Shown: positions 33,345-44,302, counted from the first letter of the stretch. The stretch is DNA of 64,000 nt from Nannochloropsis oceanica (GCA_004519485.1 CP038118.1:660872-724871); one strand, 5' to 3'. Translations and numbers: made by a program. The notes: generated by a model not told the origin, from the sequence alone.

Positions 33345-33812
33345 AATGAGGGCCTTACATGGAGCACACGCAGGCATCTCTTTTCCAGGGGTGAGATGTA
33401 ACTAGGGATATTTTTCCCTGAGCAACATCAGAACCATGTCTTACATCGGTAGGAACATTTTTCTCGTCGACCGGCCATGATGGTCGCGCCAAAATCAGGA
33501 TTCTCTAGGGGGCTTGAGGTCGGGGATCGTTATCTGCTATCGAGAAGAAGCTTCGTAGATTAGGTACATCAGCATACGTTAAATCGATGCTGTTTCCACC
33601 TAGTAATCTCTTCACTCCCTTATGTACACACCCACTCGCAAGTCGCGATCACCGAGTACGTTGCATTTTTAACGCCGAGGAAGACTCATAATCAGCTCTC
33701 CATGATGTGATCTCCCCTCCTCCCTTCCTCTCTCGCCTTATTTTGCCCCTTACCTTATCGACCGCCTCGTATGCATTCACGGAAGCCCTTTATTGGTCCT
33801 TGGAACACGTTT
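33345..33812. repeat. Diverged continuation of array unit 4
   Basis: Pieces such as GAGGGCCTTACATGGAGCAC (33,350) and CCGCCTCGTATGCATTCAC (about 33,762) match 22,927 and 23,027 of unit 1, with changed or unrelated sequence between. They show that the old fourth unit extended beyond the inserted elements and has diverged much more than units 1-3. Confidence 0.6.
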
Positions 33813-33834
33813 TATATCACCTCTTGCTTTGGAG

Positions 33835-34025
33835 CGGCTTGTTTAGAGCGGGATGGCGTCATCGTCCCGCGAATACGCCAGTCGCCTGATGCCGGCAGCT
33901 TCCCCGTCATGCGGGGCGGACTTATTTTGGTGCTCAAAATATAGTAGAAGGAGATGTCTTTATGCCGGTGACAAGGCTCGTTGTGGTGAGTAAAACAACA
34001 AAAAAAGAGCAAAAAACTTTTATAC
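33835..34025. mobile_element. Foldback element, single right arm
   Basis: Starts in the family core (GAGCGGCTTG, GGATGGCGTCATCGTCCCGC) and runs through GCGGGGCGGACTTATTTTGG to the AAAACA/AAAAAAGAGCAAAAAACTT end. The left arm is missing. Confidence 0.65.
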
Positions 34026-35438
34026 GGGTCCAGGATGTTAAGGTGATCATGTGGCCACTAGTGTGAGTGTGTGGTCTCTGAGGTTAGGAAAGCATCGAGC
34101 AAGAGACTGTCTTTAGAAGGACGCGTTCGAGAGAACACCTGCAAACGCAAGGCCAAAAGAGATGGTGAAAGGTAGGGAAAAGGATTATGGAGCCATGAAG
34201 AGACAGGAATGGTGTTGAGGTGGATGGTGTGTCTAAAAGACAGTAGCATGTGAGTGTGTAAGAGCACGCATGTTTGGGAGACGTACATGAGGGACTATAT
34301 AGAAAGTTAAGTTTGTGTTTTGCTCTTTTCTATTTTTTGGGGTAGCATCATGTGCTGTGCCACCGGTATGATGGCATCTACTTCTGTCATAATGGGAGCA
34401 CAAAATTTAGCCCGCCCCGTACGGTTTCCGTAGATTGATTCTTATTACACGCTTCGTGCTTAGTGTTAGTTTAAAGATCTAAGAGTGCTGTATGATGATG
34501 TCCTGGAAGGAAATGTGCTTATAACTTTAAAGTCCTTCACATCAGGGTTCGACTAAATTCTGGGCGCGGCAAGGGAATCAAGGGCCTTGGCAAAGGCGGT
34601 GGCACAGACGAGATCTTCGGGCCAACATTCATATACGTACAGTATTTTAAAGGCATCCACCCGCCGGTTGGCCCGGGCAGATACATATGTGTGTGTTACT
34701 TAAATTGAGTGTGAAAAGAATGATGAAAAGGTGGCCCGATAAAAAATGGGAGTGACAGAAACAGGTGACGGAATACGATAAGGCAACAAAGAAAAAAGAC
34801 ATACTGCGTAATCGAAAACCGAGCAATCAAATGGCGTCTCAGTTAAATGACATTTTCAAAGAAACCGAGGGGACTCGAGGACCTAGTAGGTGCGGTTTGC
34901 TTGTGTTCTTGTGCTACATACAGACTAAGCACTTCGTGTTTGCATGACTTTGAACGGCTGGGCGCCCAGGAAGCTGCGAACATGCTGTTCACGGCTTGTG
35001 ACGATATTTTACCGCATTGCAGCCAGAATATAGTGGATACATTTTTGGAATATCCCCTCCAGACCGACGAATTAGCGCGCTTGTCCAGCTCCGCCACCAA
35101 CGAAATTTATCTTGCGTCACTTGGAAGAGAATCCCGGTCAGTATGCACAAGGTGGGAAGACAGGAAAGGAAACCTTGGACATAGCTGGGCGGAGGATCGA
35201 ATACAGCTTGCAAGAAATCAGAGCGTATTATTCAAATTGGTTTTGCCTCTCAAGTAGCTTGTTGTTACATGTAAATAAGATGGACCCACTGACGCCCATC
35301 ATTACAATTTGTTCATGTATGTACACTCACTAAATAGCTAGTCACCTACAATGCGGGGCTTGGCCGATGTTTTGGCTTGTCTAAACGTCTCCCATCATCT
35401 CTCTCAAAAACTCCGATTGTCGCAGGATTTTTCCTACC
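34025..35438. other. Spacer with copies of upstream sequence
   Basis: Contains diverged copies (about 34,190-34,320 and 34,680-34,790) of the sequence just downstream of the membrane-protein gene at 18,449, separated by a foldback-like end near 34,290-34,430. A short word shared with 43,260 (GCGGCAAGGGAATCAAGGGC) lies at about 34,567. No intact gene. Confidence 0.45.
34847..35260 (+). pseudogene. Possible gene remnant with a frame change
   Basis: The frame from 34,847 reads like protein (DFERLGAQEAANMLF, NIVDTFLEYPLQTDELAR) up to about 35,105. From about 35,112 the gene-like composition moves to another frame (RHLEENPGQYAQGGKTGKET, RIEYSLQEIRAYYSNW). This suggests a broken host gene or exon. 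Family unknown; this could also be chance. Confidence 0.25.
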
Positions 35439-38400
35439 TCACGGCACGGCCATTTCCAGCGATGGACATTCGCACAAAGGCAAGACATTTCCAAACCCAT
35501 CCCTCGGCTGCAGCACCAACCTGATCTTCCCTCCATCCCTCCCGCCTTCCCAAGAAGGCAGGACCAGACACAATGGAAAGACTGATGTCCAAACCCTCCC
35601 CAACCACAAAGGAGGAGGACAGAGGGCGCTAGCAAGGGTGGGGTGGAGAAACAAAAGGAACACCTCTGTGCTGTGCACGTCCTGGGGTCTCCGCCAATGC
35701 CAGACCAACTGACCACTTAAGGTCCGATTTCCCTCCTCCCATCCTGCCCCTCTCAAGCCCACGCTCCCAGCCTCCACCCAGGCCTCCTCCTTCCCTCCCT
35801 CACTCATATCTCGTTTAAAAGCAAGACGGTTGAGGCGGAGAAGGTTGGTCGGTCGCTGGAGGGGAGGGAGGGCAAGGGACCTGCGGAGAGAGGGCAGTCG
35901 CTCTTCCTTCCTCGCCGGCGCCCGTACGTGACCTATGCTGATCTCGCCTACGTAAAGCCTGTAAGGCCGAGGAGGACTGGGGAGAGGAGGAGGGGAGGAA
36001 AGGGGACGTTTGAGGCATACAAGGCGGACTTCTTGAATGGTTTCGCCTTCGAGTCGGAGGTCGCGCAAACGGAAGAGACGACGGCGCCACGGAACAGCAG
36101 CGAGGGCCTCTTCATCCTTCTCACCCTCCACCTCCTCGCCTGGCATCGAAGATAAGGGGAGGGTGGAGGAGAAAGTGCTGGCACTGGTATCCACAAGAGC
36201 GGTTTTCAACGGGGAGAAAAAAGCCGCTGCCAACCCCACCTCCATCTCTTTCTCCTCTTCCTCCACTACCAAATAATCGGCGACGGGAGCAAAAAAAATC
36301 TTACGACTATAGATGGCCTCGCTCCCTCTATCCGTTCCTTCTACTACCTTGCCCACCCGCCTTGATGCCCACCCACCCACCCTCCCTCCCTGTCCATCTC
36401 TCCCTTCCTGAACCATTTCACTAAGAATTATCCGTGTCTTCTTTCTCCTTGCTTCTGCTGCCAACATCTCATCCCGCAACGTTCCTGCTTGCGCCCTTCC
36501 ATCCTCCATCCAACCACTTTTCCCTCCCTCCCTCCCTCCCACCAGCACCAGCTCGATGGCAAATTCATCCTCGTCCTCCAGTAAGCGCTTGTAGACCACG
36601 CTCAATTCGAGCGTGAGCATCGACGTCGGCACTTCCATCTTAAACAGCGAAAACGACACCCCACCCTCCCTTCCGCCCTCCCTCCTGCTGCTATTGCTGC
36701 TACTGCTAGTTCTAGGATAAAGAGTACCCATGATACAAAGGGAGGAGCCGCCATGATACGCCGTGAGATAGGAGAAGTGTGCTTTAAGAAGGGAGGGAGG
36801 GAGGGAAGGCAGGCAGGTGGTTGCATCATCGGGGCCCTCATGCGGACTGCCCAGCTGGTGGTCGCCGCCAAGGGATGCAAGGAGAAAAGGAGGAGAAGAG
36901 GGAGGAGGGCCAGTGGCGACAGAGCAGTCCACCAGGGCCAACGGTAAGGGGTCTTGCATATTCAAGTTGAACCATGGCAGAGATTCCCCGTGACTTCCTC
37001 CCCTCCCTCCCTCCTTCATCGTGCCCAGGGCCGTGAAAGCCGGTCGCAGCGCCACCTTCCCTCCTGCTACCCACACCTTCCTACCCACTCCACTCCCAAA
37101 ATTCGTCAGGAACACACTGTGAGGTCCGCCCCTTTCATGCCCTCCCTCCCTCCCTGCCTCGAGCGAGCCTACAGGAAAAGGTCGCCGAGGAAAAACACGA
37201 CCGATTTTGGACCAAAATTCTTCCTGAGCTCTCTGGAAGACTTGTTCCACCCTTAGGAAGGTCCGGTGGTGGGAAGAAGAAGGAAGAGCTGGGGGAGGAA
37301 GATGAAGGCCAGCAGTAGCAGCTTTAACACAATCTTGCCTTTCCATGTCCTTGCTTTTCACCGACGCGCCATAAGCCTCCGTCTTCACCTCTCTCCTTTT
37401 CACCTCCTCTTCCAAAACCCAGCCCGGGGCAAAAAGCGCGGCAGACACGCCCGCCTTACGGGCCACCTTGAGGGCCACGTCACAGTCAAAGCCTCCCCCT
37501 CCATACGTGCCACGCCCGAAGCAATCCACCCCCATCCACACGTCCCTCCGCCGGCTCCTGACTCCCAGCCTCCCTGCCTCCTTTTTTCTTGTTGCTGTTG
37601 ATCCTCGGGCTGCTGTTGTTGCTGTTGCTGCTACTGCTGCTATCGCTGCTGCTGTGGTCATTGCTCCTGTTCTCCCTTCTTGTCCTTGCCCTCTACTGCT
37701 TTCCTCCTCCTCCTCCTCTTCCTCCTTCAAGCCCTCCTTCCATCCTCTTTTTACCCTTCCTTCAGGCGAAACACAGGAAGGCATCTCTGCCACAGCCTTA
37801 CCCAAGCGCGGCTTAGCGGAAGAGGAGGGAGAAGATGAGCAGGGGGATGAAGAAAAGAAGTTGGAGGAAGAAGAGGAGGAGGCTGAAGGGTTGGGGGAAG
37901 GTGGGAGAGTCTGTGCCGAAATTTTCGCCGTTGTTGACGGCGATAAGAAGGAAGAGGAAGGGGAGGGGGGGGAAGGCGGGAGGGGAAACGCATCGGCCAA
38001 GGCAGCACTCAACGCCGGCTCCTCTTCCTTCCAGCAGTAATTGGTGAATATTCCATCGCAAGCATTAAAAAACCTCTCGTTGCGTCTTGTCAATCCATTC
38101 TGCCATTCCAATTTGCCTGTATCACTCACCACTGAGTCATACCATAACACAATCCCTCCCTCCCTCCCTCCCTCCCCTTCTGCCTTCATCCCCTCCGTGA
38201 GCGCCTCCAAAAATACCAGCACATTTTCCACCCCTGCCTCTTTCCCAACCTCCAAGTCGTTCTCAATGTTCACAAGCCATCCATCGAAACCATAATGGCT
38301 GGCCATGTCCACCAGCTGCCGGGCCAGGGAGTGTGCTAGGGAGGGGGAGGCAAACAGCCGACGGCATGCCTCCTTCCCACCCGCCCACTCGGTGATGAAA

Positions 38401-39851
38401 GTGCCTAGACAGCGGACGCCTTGTCGATGGCAGAGCGAGATCCAGGAGGAGGGGGGGAAGGAGACCAGGTGGTGCGAGAAATAGACGAAAGTTTCGCAAA
38501 GGTCAAAGGCGTAGAGCCGAAAAGCGGGTGCGAAGGAGGGCGCGAGGGATGGAGGAGTGGAGGCAGCGGTGGCCAGAGCCGCCTCGTTCTCCAGGCCTTT
38601 GGCACCGCCCTCGTCCCCTCCCTCCTCTTTCCTTTCAAAGCTCTTTCCTCCTTCCTCTTCTTTCTCCATCTGCTCACAACCCACAGCCGCCACCGGGGCT
38701 TCGGCCTCCGACTCACCCCTCTCTCCCTCCTTCCTTCCGCCTTCTCCCCACGGACAACTCGGCCCAAAGCAGTGACGATCACCAAGGTATCCTCCCCCCA
38801 AGTCATGGCAAACCAACAAACCGCTCCCGTCCCTCCTGCCCTCCCTCCGACCTTCCCTTCCAACCCGCCTTCCCAGTCTTGAAACCAATGCACTCGCAGG
38901 GAGGGGTCCGGGGCTCAAGATGGCGGAGGTGGAGGAGGTGGAGGAGGAGAGGGGGGAGGAGGAGGAGGAGGAGGAGGAGGAGGATGAGGATGAGGATGAC
39001 GAGGAGAACGAGGGGTTTAAGGAGAAGGAGGACGAGGAGGAGAACGAGGGGTTTAAGGAGAAGGAGGACAACGAGGAGGACGAGGACGAGGAGGACGACG
39101 AGGAAGACGAGGAGAAGGGATGGGAGGAGGAAAAACAGGAGGATGGAAAAGAAGAGGAAAAGGAGGAGAGGGAGGAGGGGTGGGAGGAGGAGTAGGAGGA
39201 AGGAGTCTTTGAGAGAGGGAAAGTGTATAAGGAAGGGGGGAGGTACGTAAAATTGGGATTGCCTTTTTCGAACGTTCTCCATGCCCATATACCGTCGATG
39301 GTGTCAATGGGCTGCACTTCGGCAAAGCACGAAGGGGACAATGGGGGAAGATAAGGTGTGTGGAGAAGCACGGCGGTGGGTGGGGCGAGAAGATGTGCGG
39401 AGAAATGATAAGAGGAGGACGACGACGATGAGGGAAGGGCAAGAAGGTGGTGGTCGGGTAGAGGCTGGACTTTCCGGTCTTTAGTACTTGTGTTGTTTTT
39501 GTGATCACACGGTGCACCTTTTCCCTCCAATCTATCCAATTGCCAGACGGCATGCAAACGCTTTCTTTTCTCTGCCAATACGTGATGTAAAGCTGATGCG
39601 GCTGAACGGAGGCGCTTTTTCTTGCCCATGGTACGGCAGCGCGCGGATAGAAATAGGAACAATGCACCAAGAGCCATTACGAGGACAGACAAAAGGGATG
39701 TGAACGAAGAGTTGTGCTCGTCTGCCTGAAAAGTAGAGTGGGAAGAGGAAGTAGAGGCAAAAGGCAAAGGAGGAGAAGAGAAAGCTGCGCTGGAGGATAC
39801 CGAATTCAGGCCACCTTCCACTACGGGCTGCACTGCCGGCTTGACTGTCAT
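35439..39851 (-). CDS. Endo-beta-N-acetylglucosaminidase (GH85, ENGase) with N-terminal membrane anchor
   Basis: One uninterrupted frame; the first ATG is at 39,851, giving 1,470 aa. GH85 enzymes cut the chitobiose core of N-glycans, leaving one GlcNAc on the protein. Family motifs appear in order: LLVCHDLGGGYLGDR, FVYFSHHLVSFPP, GVRCLGTFITEW, FDGWLVNIEN (residues about 522-531, with the Asn-x-Glu catalytic pair at about 528 and 530), IVLWYDSVVSDTGKLEWQN, FFNACDGIFTNYCWKEE, DVWMGVDCFGRGTYGGGGFD, SAALFAPGW and TAYHGGSSL. Unlike typical cytosolic ENGases, it has a transmembrane segment at about 50-69 (LLSVLVMALGALFLFLSA). Poly-Ser and Gly/Arg/Glu low-complexity inserts roughly double the usual length. 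Neighbouring host genes have many introns, and this one has none. The frame stays open upstream of 39,851, so an extra 5' exon is possible. Confidence 0.93.
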   Translation of the reverse strand: MTVKPAVQPVVEGGLNSVSSSAAFSSPPLPFASTSSSHSTFQADEHNSSFTSLLSVLVMALGALFLFLSARCRTMGKKKRLRSAASALHHVLAEKRKRLHAVWQLDRLEGKGAPCDHKNNTSTKDRKVQPLPDHHLLALPSSSSSSSYHFSAHLLAPPTAVLLHTPYLPPLSPSCFAEVQPIDTIDGIWAWRTFEKGNPNFTYLPPSLYTFPLSKTPSSYSSSHPSSLSSFSSSFPSSCFSSSHPFSSSSSSSSSSSSSSLSSFSLNPSFSSSSSFSLNPSFSSSSSSSSSSSSSSSSSPLSSSTSSTSAILSPGPLPASALVSRLGRRVGREGRREGRRDGSGLLVCHDLGGGYLGDRHCFGPSCPWGEGGRKEGERGESEAEAPVAAVGCEQMEKEEEGGKSFERKEEGGDEGGAKGLENEAALATAASTPPSLAPSFAPAFRLYAFDLCETFVYFSHHLVSFPPSSWISLCHRQGVRCLGTFITEWAGGKEACRRLFASPSLAHSLARQLVDMASHYGFDGWLVNIENDLEVGKEAGVENVLVFLEALTEGMKAEGEGGREGGIVLWYDSVVSDTGKLEWQNGLTRRNERFFNACDGIFTNYCWKEEEPALSAALADAFPLPPSPPSPSSSFLSPSTTAKISAQTLPPSPNPSASSSSSSNFFSSSPCSSSPSSSAKPRLGKAVAEMPSCVSPEGRVKRGWKEGLKEEEEEEEESSRGQGQEGRTGAMTTAAAIAAVAATATTAARGSTATRKKEAGRLGVRSRRRDVWMGVDCFGRGTYGGGGFDCDVALKVARKAGVSAALFAPGWVLEEEVKRREVKTEAYGASVKSKDMERQDCVKAATAGLHLPPPALPSSSHHRTFLRVEQVFQRAQEEFWSKIGRVFPRRPFPVGSLEAGREGGHERGGPHSVFLTNFGSGVGRKVWVAGGKVALRPAFTALGTMKEGGRGGSHGESLPWFNLNMQDPLPLALVDCSVATGPPPSSPPFLLASLGGDHQLGSPHEGPDDATTCLPSLPPSLLKAHFSYLTAYHGGSSLCIMGTLYPRTSSSSNSSRREGGREGGVSFSLFKMEVPTSMLTLELSVVYKRLLEDEDEFAIELVLVGGREGGKSGWMEDGRAQAGTLRDEMLAAEARRKKTRIILSEMVQEGRDGQGGRVGGWASRRVGKVVEGTDRGSEAIYSRKIFFAPVADYLVVEEEEKEMEVGLAAAFFSPLKTALVDTSASTFSSTLPLSSMPGEEVEGEKDEEALAAVPWRRRLFRLRDLRLEGETIQEVRLVCLKRPLSSPPPLPSPPRPYRLYVGEISIGHVRAPARKEERLPSLRRSLALPPLQRPTNLLRLNRLAFKRDMSEGGKEEAWVEAGSVGLRGAGWEEGNRTLSGQLVWHWRRPQDVHSTEVFLLFLHPTLASALCPPPLWLGRVWTSVFPLCLVLPSWEGGRDGGKIRLVLQPRDGFGNVLPLCECPSLEMAVP

Positions 39852-40663
39852 TTCCACGGCTGCCTCAAAGTATGCCTGTTGTTACGGAGATGTGGTGAGG
39901 GAGGAAAGTAAGCAAAGTGGAAGAATTACCTGCGGCGAGACCAGCTTTTTTCGGGGGAGTAAGTGACCCCGTTTGCACCTCTACCGTATCTTCTCCTTCC
40001 CTGGCGATGACTGCAGAAGCTTTTGCTGCTATTGCTGTTGCTGGTATTGCTCCTGCTGCTGTTGGTGATATCCGCAGCATCGTCCACACTGCCTGGGGAT
40101 TCGAAATAGGGAGTTGAGGAGCGTTATCGGGTGACCCGCAAACGTCTAGCTTGCGCTTTGAGAAAATTATGATGATCCTCCCACGCAGACTAGACCAACT
40201 AGCTCTCATTAAAACCCACAAAAATGAAAAGAACAAATATCTTTCTGTCTAGTCCGTGTAATGCCCGATCCAAGTCTTGGCTCCTCTCTCACTTGGGTTG
40301 CCTGGTCGAACAACACCGCTGCTACCACTTTGAAAACGTCCTCAACCTCCCCTCAAGATCACGAAGAGCACCGTGCTGATCAGATCTGATCACGTCCGAC
40401 GACTTTGTTGGTTATTCGTCCGGTCATGTGATCGTGTACAAAGTACAGGCACTACTTCGTCACTACTTCGTCGGTGTGTGGATTTCAGGTACAAAGTACA
40501 GGCATGTACTCTGTCAGGGCATTGATTTCGTGACAAAGTAACGGCATCTACTCCGTCAGGACGAGATCGTGTACGAAGTAATGGCATTTACTCCATCAGA
40601 ACGAGGAATTCGTGTACGAAGTACAAGTACGAAGTACAGGCATATGTACCAAGTTCAGGCCTC
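39852..40663. other. ENGase upstream region and repeat-rich spacer
   Basis: The first 280 bases hold a GCT/TTG triplet stretch and the promoter side of the ENGase gene. A foldback-family end (TTAAAACCCACAAAAATG to CTGTCTAGTCCGTG) lies at about 40,205-40,258. From about 40,385 to 40,660 the words TACTTCGTC, TACAAAGTACAGGCA and CTCCGTCAG recur irregularly, a degenerate satellite-like stretch. No gene. Confidence 0.5.
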
Positions 40664-40965
40664 AGGGATTTTTTCGTTTGACTTCATGCTAGAATCTGTT
40701 GTTGTGACAAATTACTCCTGTCCGCTTCATGGTGGTGCGCAGATTAAATACAGAGTGATGAAGTAACTTCGTGAGGGTCTACAAATCATGTACAAAGTTA
40801 CCCTCGTCACTTTGTGCTGCCCACGATTTTGAGCACAAAGTGACGGCATAACTTCATCCGCTGCCACAAAATTACACCATTACATCAAATATAGACGAAT
40901 TAGACAAAGTAACGCATAAATTCCTGGACAGGGCCTTATTCGTCCAATATTCGTCTGAGTGTGGT
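40664..40965 (+). repeat. Inverted repeat of about 290 bp, left copy
   Basis: Runs from GACTTCATGCTAGAATCTG to CAGGGCCTTATTCGTCC. The reverse complement lies at 49,985-50,276 with moderate divergence. Both copies are rich in ACTTCGT/ACAAAGT words and contain CACAAAGTGAC and CTTCGTGAGGGTC. No coding capacity. Confidence 0.8.
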
Positions 40966-41518
40966 GCTGATTATTATCCTTAGAAAGTGGAACATATACA
41001 GTACTAGGATTTGCCCTCTTTTTGCCGTGTCATTCTTTGAGAACTTCACGCCAAAGGAAGGAAGTCCTAATGAGGCAGTAGCTCTACGCCCTAGATAAGC
41101 TCGCTTGCTTTTATCATGCGTCGCCCAATCTGATGGAGAAAATGCCAATGCGATGCCTCACAGGGTGAGCGCGACAAGCGCGACTATCACAAGACACACT
41201 CCCCAAGAAACAGGAATAGGCGGTGGTCTTCTACTATCATCGAGTTATTTAACGGGAGTCCGGGACGGTGCTTTTCTCACTTGTTGCGATCCATCTACAG
41301 GAAGAGGATTTACATCGACTAGATAAGTACGAGCAACGGCAGAAAGTCTAAATTAACCAGACGAATGACGAGTTCCATTACCCAGGCGAGGTATTACAAC
41401 AAGCGATCCGTCGACATGATGGTAGACGCCAGTGGCCTGATGCCGGCAGCTACCCCGCCATGCGGGGCGGGCTTAAATTGGTGCTCACATTGTGATAGAA
41501 TTAATTAGATGCCATCAT
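40966..41518. other. Spacer with one foldback arm
   Basis: No supportable gene. A foldback right arm (GCCTGATGCCGGCAGC, CATGCGGGGCGGGCTTAA, TAGATGCCATCATGTCG) lies at about 41,430-41,520, immediately followed by a complete foldback element. Confidence 0.5.
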
Positions 41519-41918
41519 GTCGGACTATACAGAAAGTTATTTAAGTTTTTTTATTATTTTTATTTTTTAGGGGTTTATTCGCCTCTAGGCGCTTTGCCAC
41601 CGGCATAAAGAAATCTCCTTCTATCATATTTTGAGCACCAAAATAAGCCCGCCCCGCATGACGGGGTAGCTGCCGGCATCAGTCCCACTCGTTGGCGCGG
41701 GATGACCGGCAGCCAAAGGAGCGGCTTGTTCAGAGCGGGATGGCGTCATCGTCCCGCGCCAACGAGTGGGACTGATGCCGGCAGCTACCCCGTCATGCGG
41801 GGCGGGCTTATTTTGGTTCTCAAAATATGATAGAAAGAGATGTCTTTATGCCGGTGGCAAAGCGCCTAGAGGCGAATAAACCCCTAAAAAATAAAACAAT
41901 AATAAAAACACAACGGAC
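41519..41918. mobile_element. Complete foldback element
   Basis: Ends CGGACTATACAGAAAGTTAT and its near neighbour GCCTCTAGGCGCTTTGCCAC are mirrored by GTGGCAAAGCGCCTAGAGGC and AACGGACTATAC at the other side. The arms of about 190 bp pair nearly fully and contain ATCATATTTTGAGCACC / TCTCAAAATATGATAG. It abuts a second complete element on the right. Non-coding and non-autonomous. Confidence 0.85.
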
Positions 41919-42330
41919 TATACAGAAAGTTATGTAAGTTTTTTGCTCTTTTTACTTTTTTGTGGTTTTAATTACCATAACGAGCCTTGTTACCGGCATA
42001 GTGACATCTCCTTCTATCATATTTTGAGCACCAAAATAAGCCCGCCCCGCATGACGGGGAAGCTGCCGGCATCAGGCCACTGGCGTTTTCGCGGGACGAT
42101 GACGCCATCCCGCTCTAAACAAGCCGCTCCTTTGGCTGCCGGTCATCCCGCGCCAACGAGTGGGACTGATGCCGGCAGCTTCCCCGTCATGCGGGGCGGG
42201 CTTATTTTGGTGCTCAAAATATGATAGAAGGAGATGTCTTTATGCCGGTAACAAGGCTCGTTATGGTAATTAAAACCACAAAAAAGTAAAAAGAGCAAAA
42301 AACTTACATAACTTTCTGTATAGTCCGTAC
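41911..42330. mobile_element. Complete foldback element (best copy)
   Basis: Starts CGGACTATACAGAAAGTTAT and ends with its mirror AACTTTCTGTATAGTCCG. The arms of about 200 bp are nearly perfect reverse complements (for example ATTACCATAACGAGCCTTGT and ACAAGGCTCGTTATGGTAAT). The centre carries GGCTGCCGGTCATCCCGC. I take it as the reference copy of the family. A transcript would fold into one long hairpin. Confidence 0.88.
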
Positions 42331-44302
42331 GGTTTATGTTATTTTTGGTGTGGTGTGTGGTGTTTTTGTATTTATCAACGCTCTTCGCGCTTTGATGACA
42401 ATAAAAAAAACTTTTTGTATAGTCCGTACGGTTTATGTTATTTTGGGTGTTTTTGCATTGATTAACGCGCTCCGCGCGCGCTTTATTTGAACAGCTATAT
42501 ACGTTGTGTCTATCAGTATTCTTTTTACCATATTTACTCACATTCTTGAGGGGGTGTCAGGCCTATGCACTTAGAGGCATTTGCCAGTTGTGGTAGGCAC
42601 GCATGACCGTCTCTTAACATGCTCCCACGTCGACCACCAAGTGTCTCACAACACAAGGGCCATGTCCAATGTGTACCCCTACGTTTGAAGGACAGCGACT
42701 GGGAAAGACGGTGATTCGTATTGTGTACAGGATCACGGCGAGTGCGAGAACAGTAAATGTAGTGACGTGGTATGTCAAGGGTTTTTTAAATATCACGTAC
42801 ACAGCATAAGGGTTGAGAAGAGTGTAGGCAACAATAAGGAGGGGAGGACCATAAACACATTCGATCTCACAATGATTTTTCATCGTTACAATGCACTTCT
42901 CTTTGTGGTATATATTTTTTTGCCAAACTGGGATTGTATCCTTGTCACAACAGGCACCTCTGAAGGATGTGTCTACCAGCATAACTTACCCCCTAAGATG
43001 AGTCGGGGGTACTCAACAAGGCTCGAAATAATGACTAAAACCCAAAAAAGTAAAAAGAGCAAAAAGTTTACATAACTTTTTGTAGTCTGTACGGACTATA
43101 CAGAATAAAATCCTTCAATTTTAGATATGCCATTTGAGAAAACTCTCAAAAGTTTGATTCCAGATATTCCTCATCAATGCTTGGAAAGAATGGAGTGAAC
43201 AAATGACGATGGAGCCGTCAAATGAAGAGAGTTTTGCGTACCTTGAAGAATTTCAGGAGAGCTGGACGCGGCAAGGGAATCAAGGGCCTTGGCTGGGGAG
43301 AAAGTGAATGGGAGGGTGATAGAGAGAAGGAAAAAGCAAGCAAAAGGGAAATCAGAGAAGGTAAGGGTAGTACGTCTTCTTCTGTCGTAATAATTTCTCT
43401 CCTTTCGTCTGATGACGAGGGTGATAGGAAGGAGAGGAGAGAAGATGCTTTATCCTGTCTTCAATCAGTGTGGCAGAGTGCTGAAAAGAATGGAAGAAGA
43501 TGAATAGGGAAAGGAAATGAGTGGGAGTCTGGCTTCCCTATCCTCGCTGTGTGGCCGGGGGGGAAGAAATCGGCGTCATTTTTCTGCATCAAGCTCTTCA
43601 TTCCCTTTTTTGACACGCCGTTTCCATATACCATTACTCCTGCTTATCTTGCAGCTCTCGATGTACCACAAGCCCTTCAGCACCAGGATAAAATGTAATT
43701 TAATCGAGATTTTGCCGACTTTATTTCGATCTCAATTCCCTTCAACCCGATTTCATAAGTGAACTCAGATCTCAATGAATCTGCCGTTCCCTTAAGCGAT
43801 GAGCCGGCAGTGCGTAGGCGGTCTTATACATGGCCTGTTTAGCCCTTGAAGACTGCCACTGGTTTGGGGCGACGCTGTCACGGTTATGGTAACCAAGATG
43901 TACAACCCAAATATAATTATAACGTCAAGGGAATATCTCCTTCGAGTCGTGTGTGTAGACTTGTAGATGAGCCGTGATTGTATTCGAAAAAAATGAATAC
44001 CAGTTATATTCCCACCTTTTGATTTCAAGAAATGACCTATTGTGAAAAACACTCGCATTTGTTTCATTTATGTACGCTACGAAGGTGGGTGACTCGAAAG
44101 AATCAAAACAAAGCGGATGAATTAGCTATGATACGGTCTTTCCTCGGAAAGTCGTTACCGCTCATTACCGCTTTCCCTTTCTTTCCATTATATGGTGATT
44201 ATGCTTATTGGTATTGGTAGTGTTTCTAAAAGCATGCAAGCTTTATCGCATAGGACTCTTTCTTCATTTCACTTGTTCCCCAGATTTTTACGCTTTTAGG
44301 AG
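42331..44302. other. Spacer with foldback ends, no clear gene
   Basis: A CGCGCTTCGCGC-like palindromic word beside the TTTATGTTATTTT motif (42,325-42,480) also occurs beside each 3,032-bp unit, so it belongs to the repeat family's outer flank. A single foldback arm lies at 43,018-43,095. A 93-codon acidic/basic frame (43,222-43,503) shares its first part with sequence near 34,567 and has no recognisable domain. I see no gene I can support. Confidence 0.45.

Noticed and set aside
34540-34570. tRNA T-loop-like word GGGTTCGACTAAATTC
   Set aside because: No matching acceptor, D or anticodon arms could be placed around it.
38405-39288. Long open frames on both strands within the ENGase gene
   Set aside because: They are shadows of poly-Ser and GGRE coding tracts; the GH85 motifs fix the true frame.
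43222-43503. 93-codon charged frame
   Set aside because: Rich in Lys/Glu/Arg without a domain; partly shared with repeat sequence near 34,567, so not supportable as a gene.
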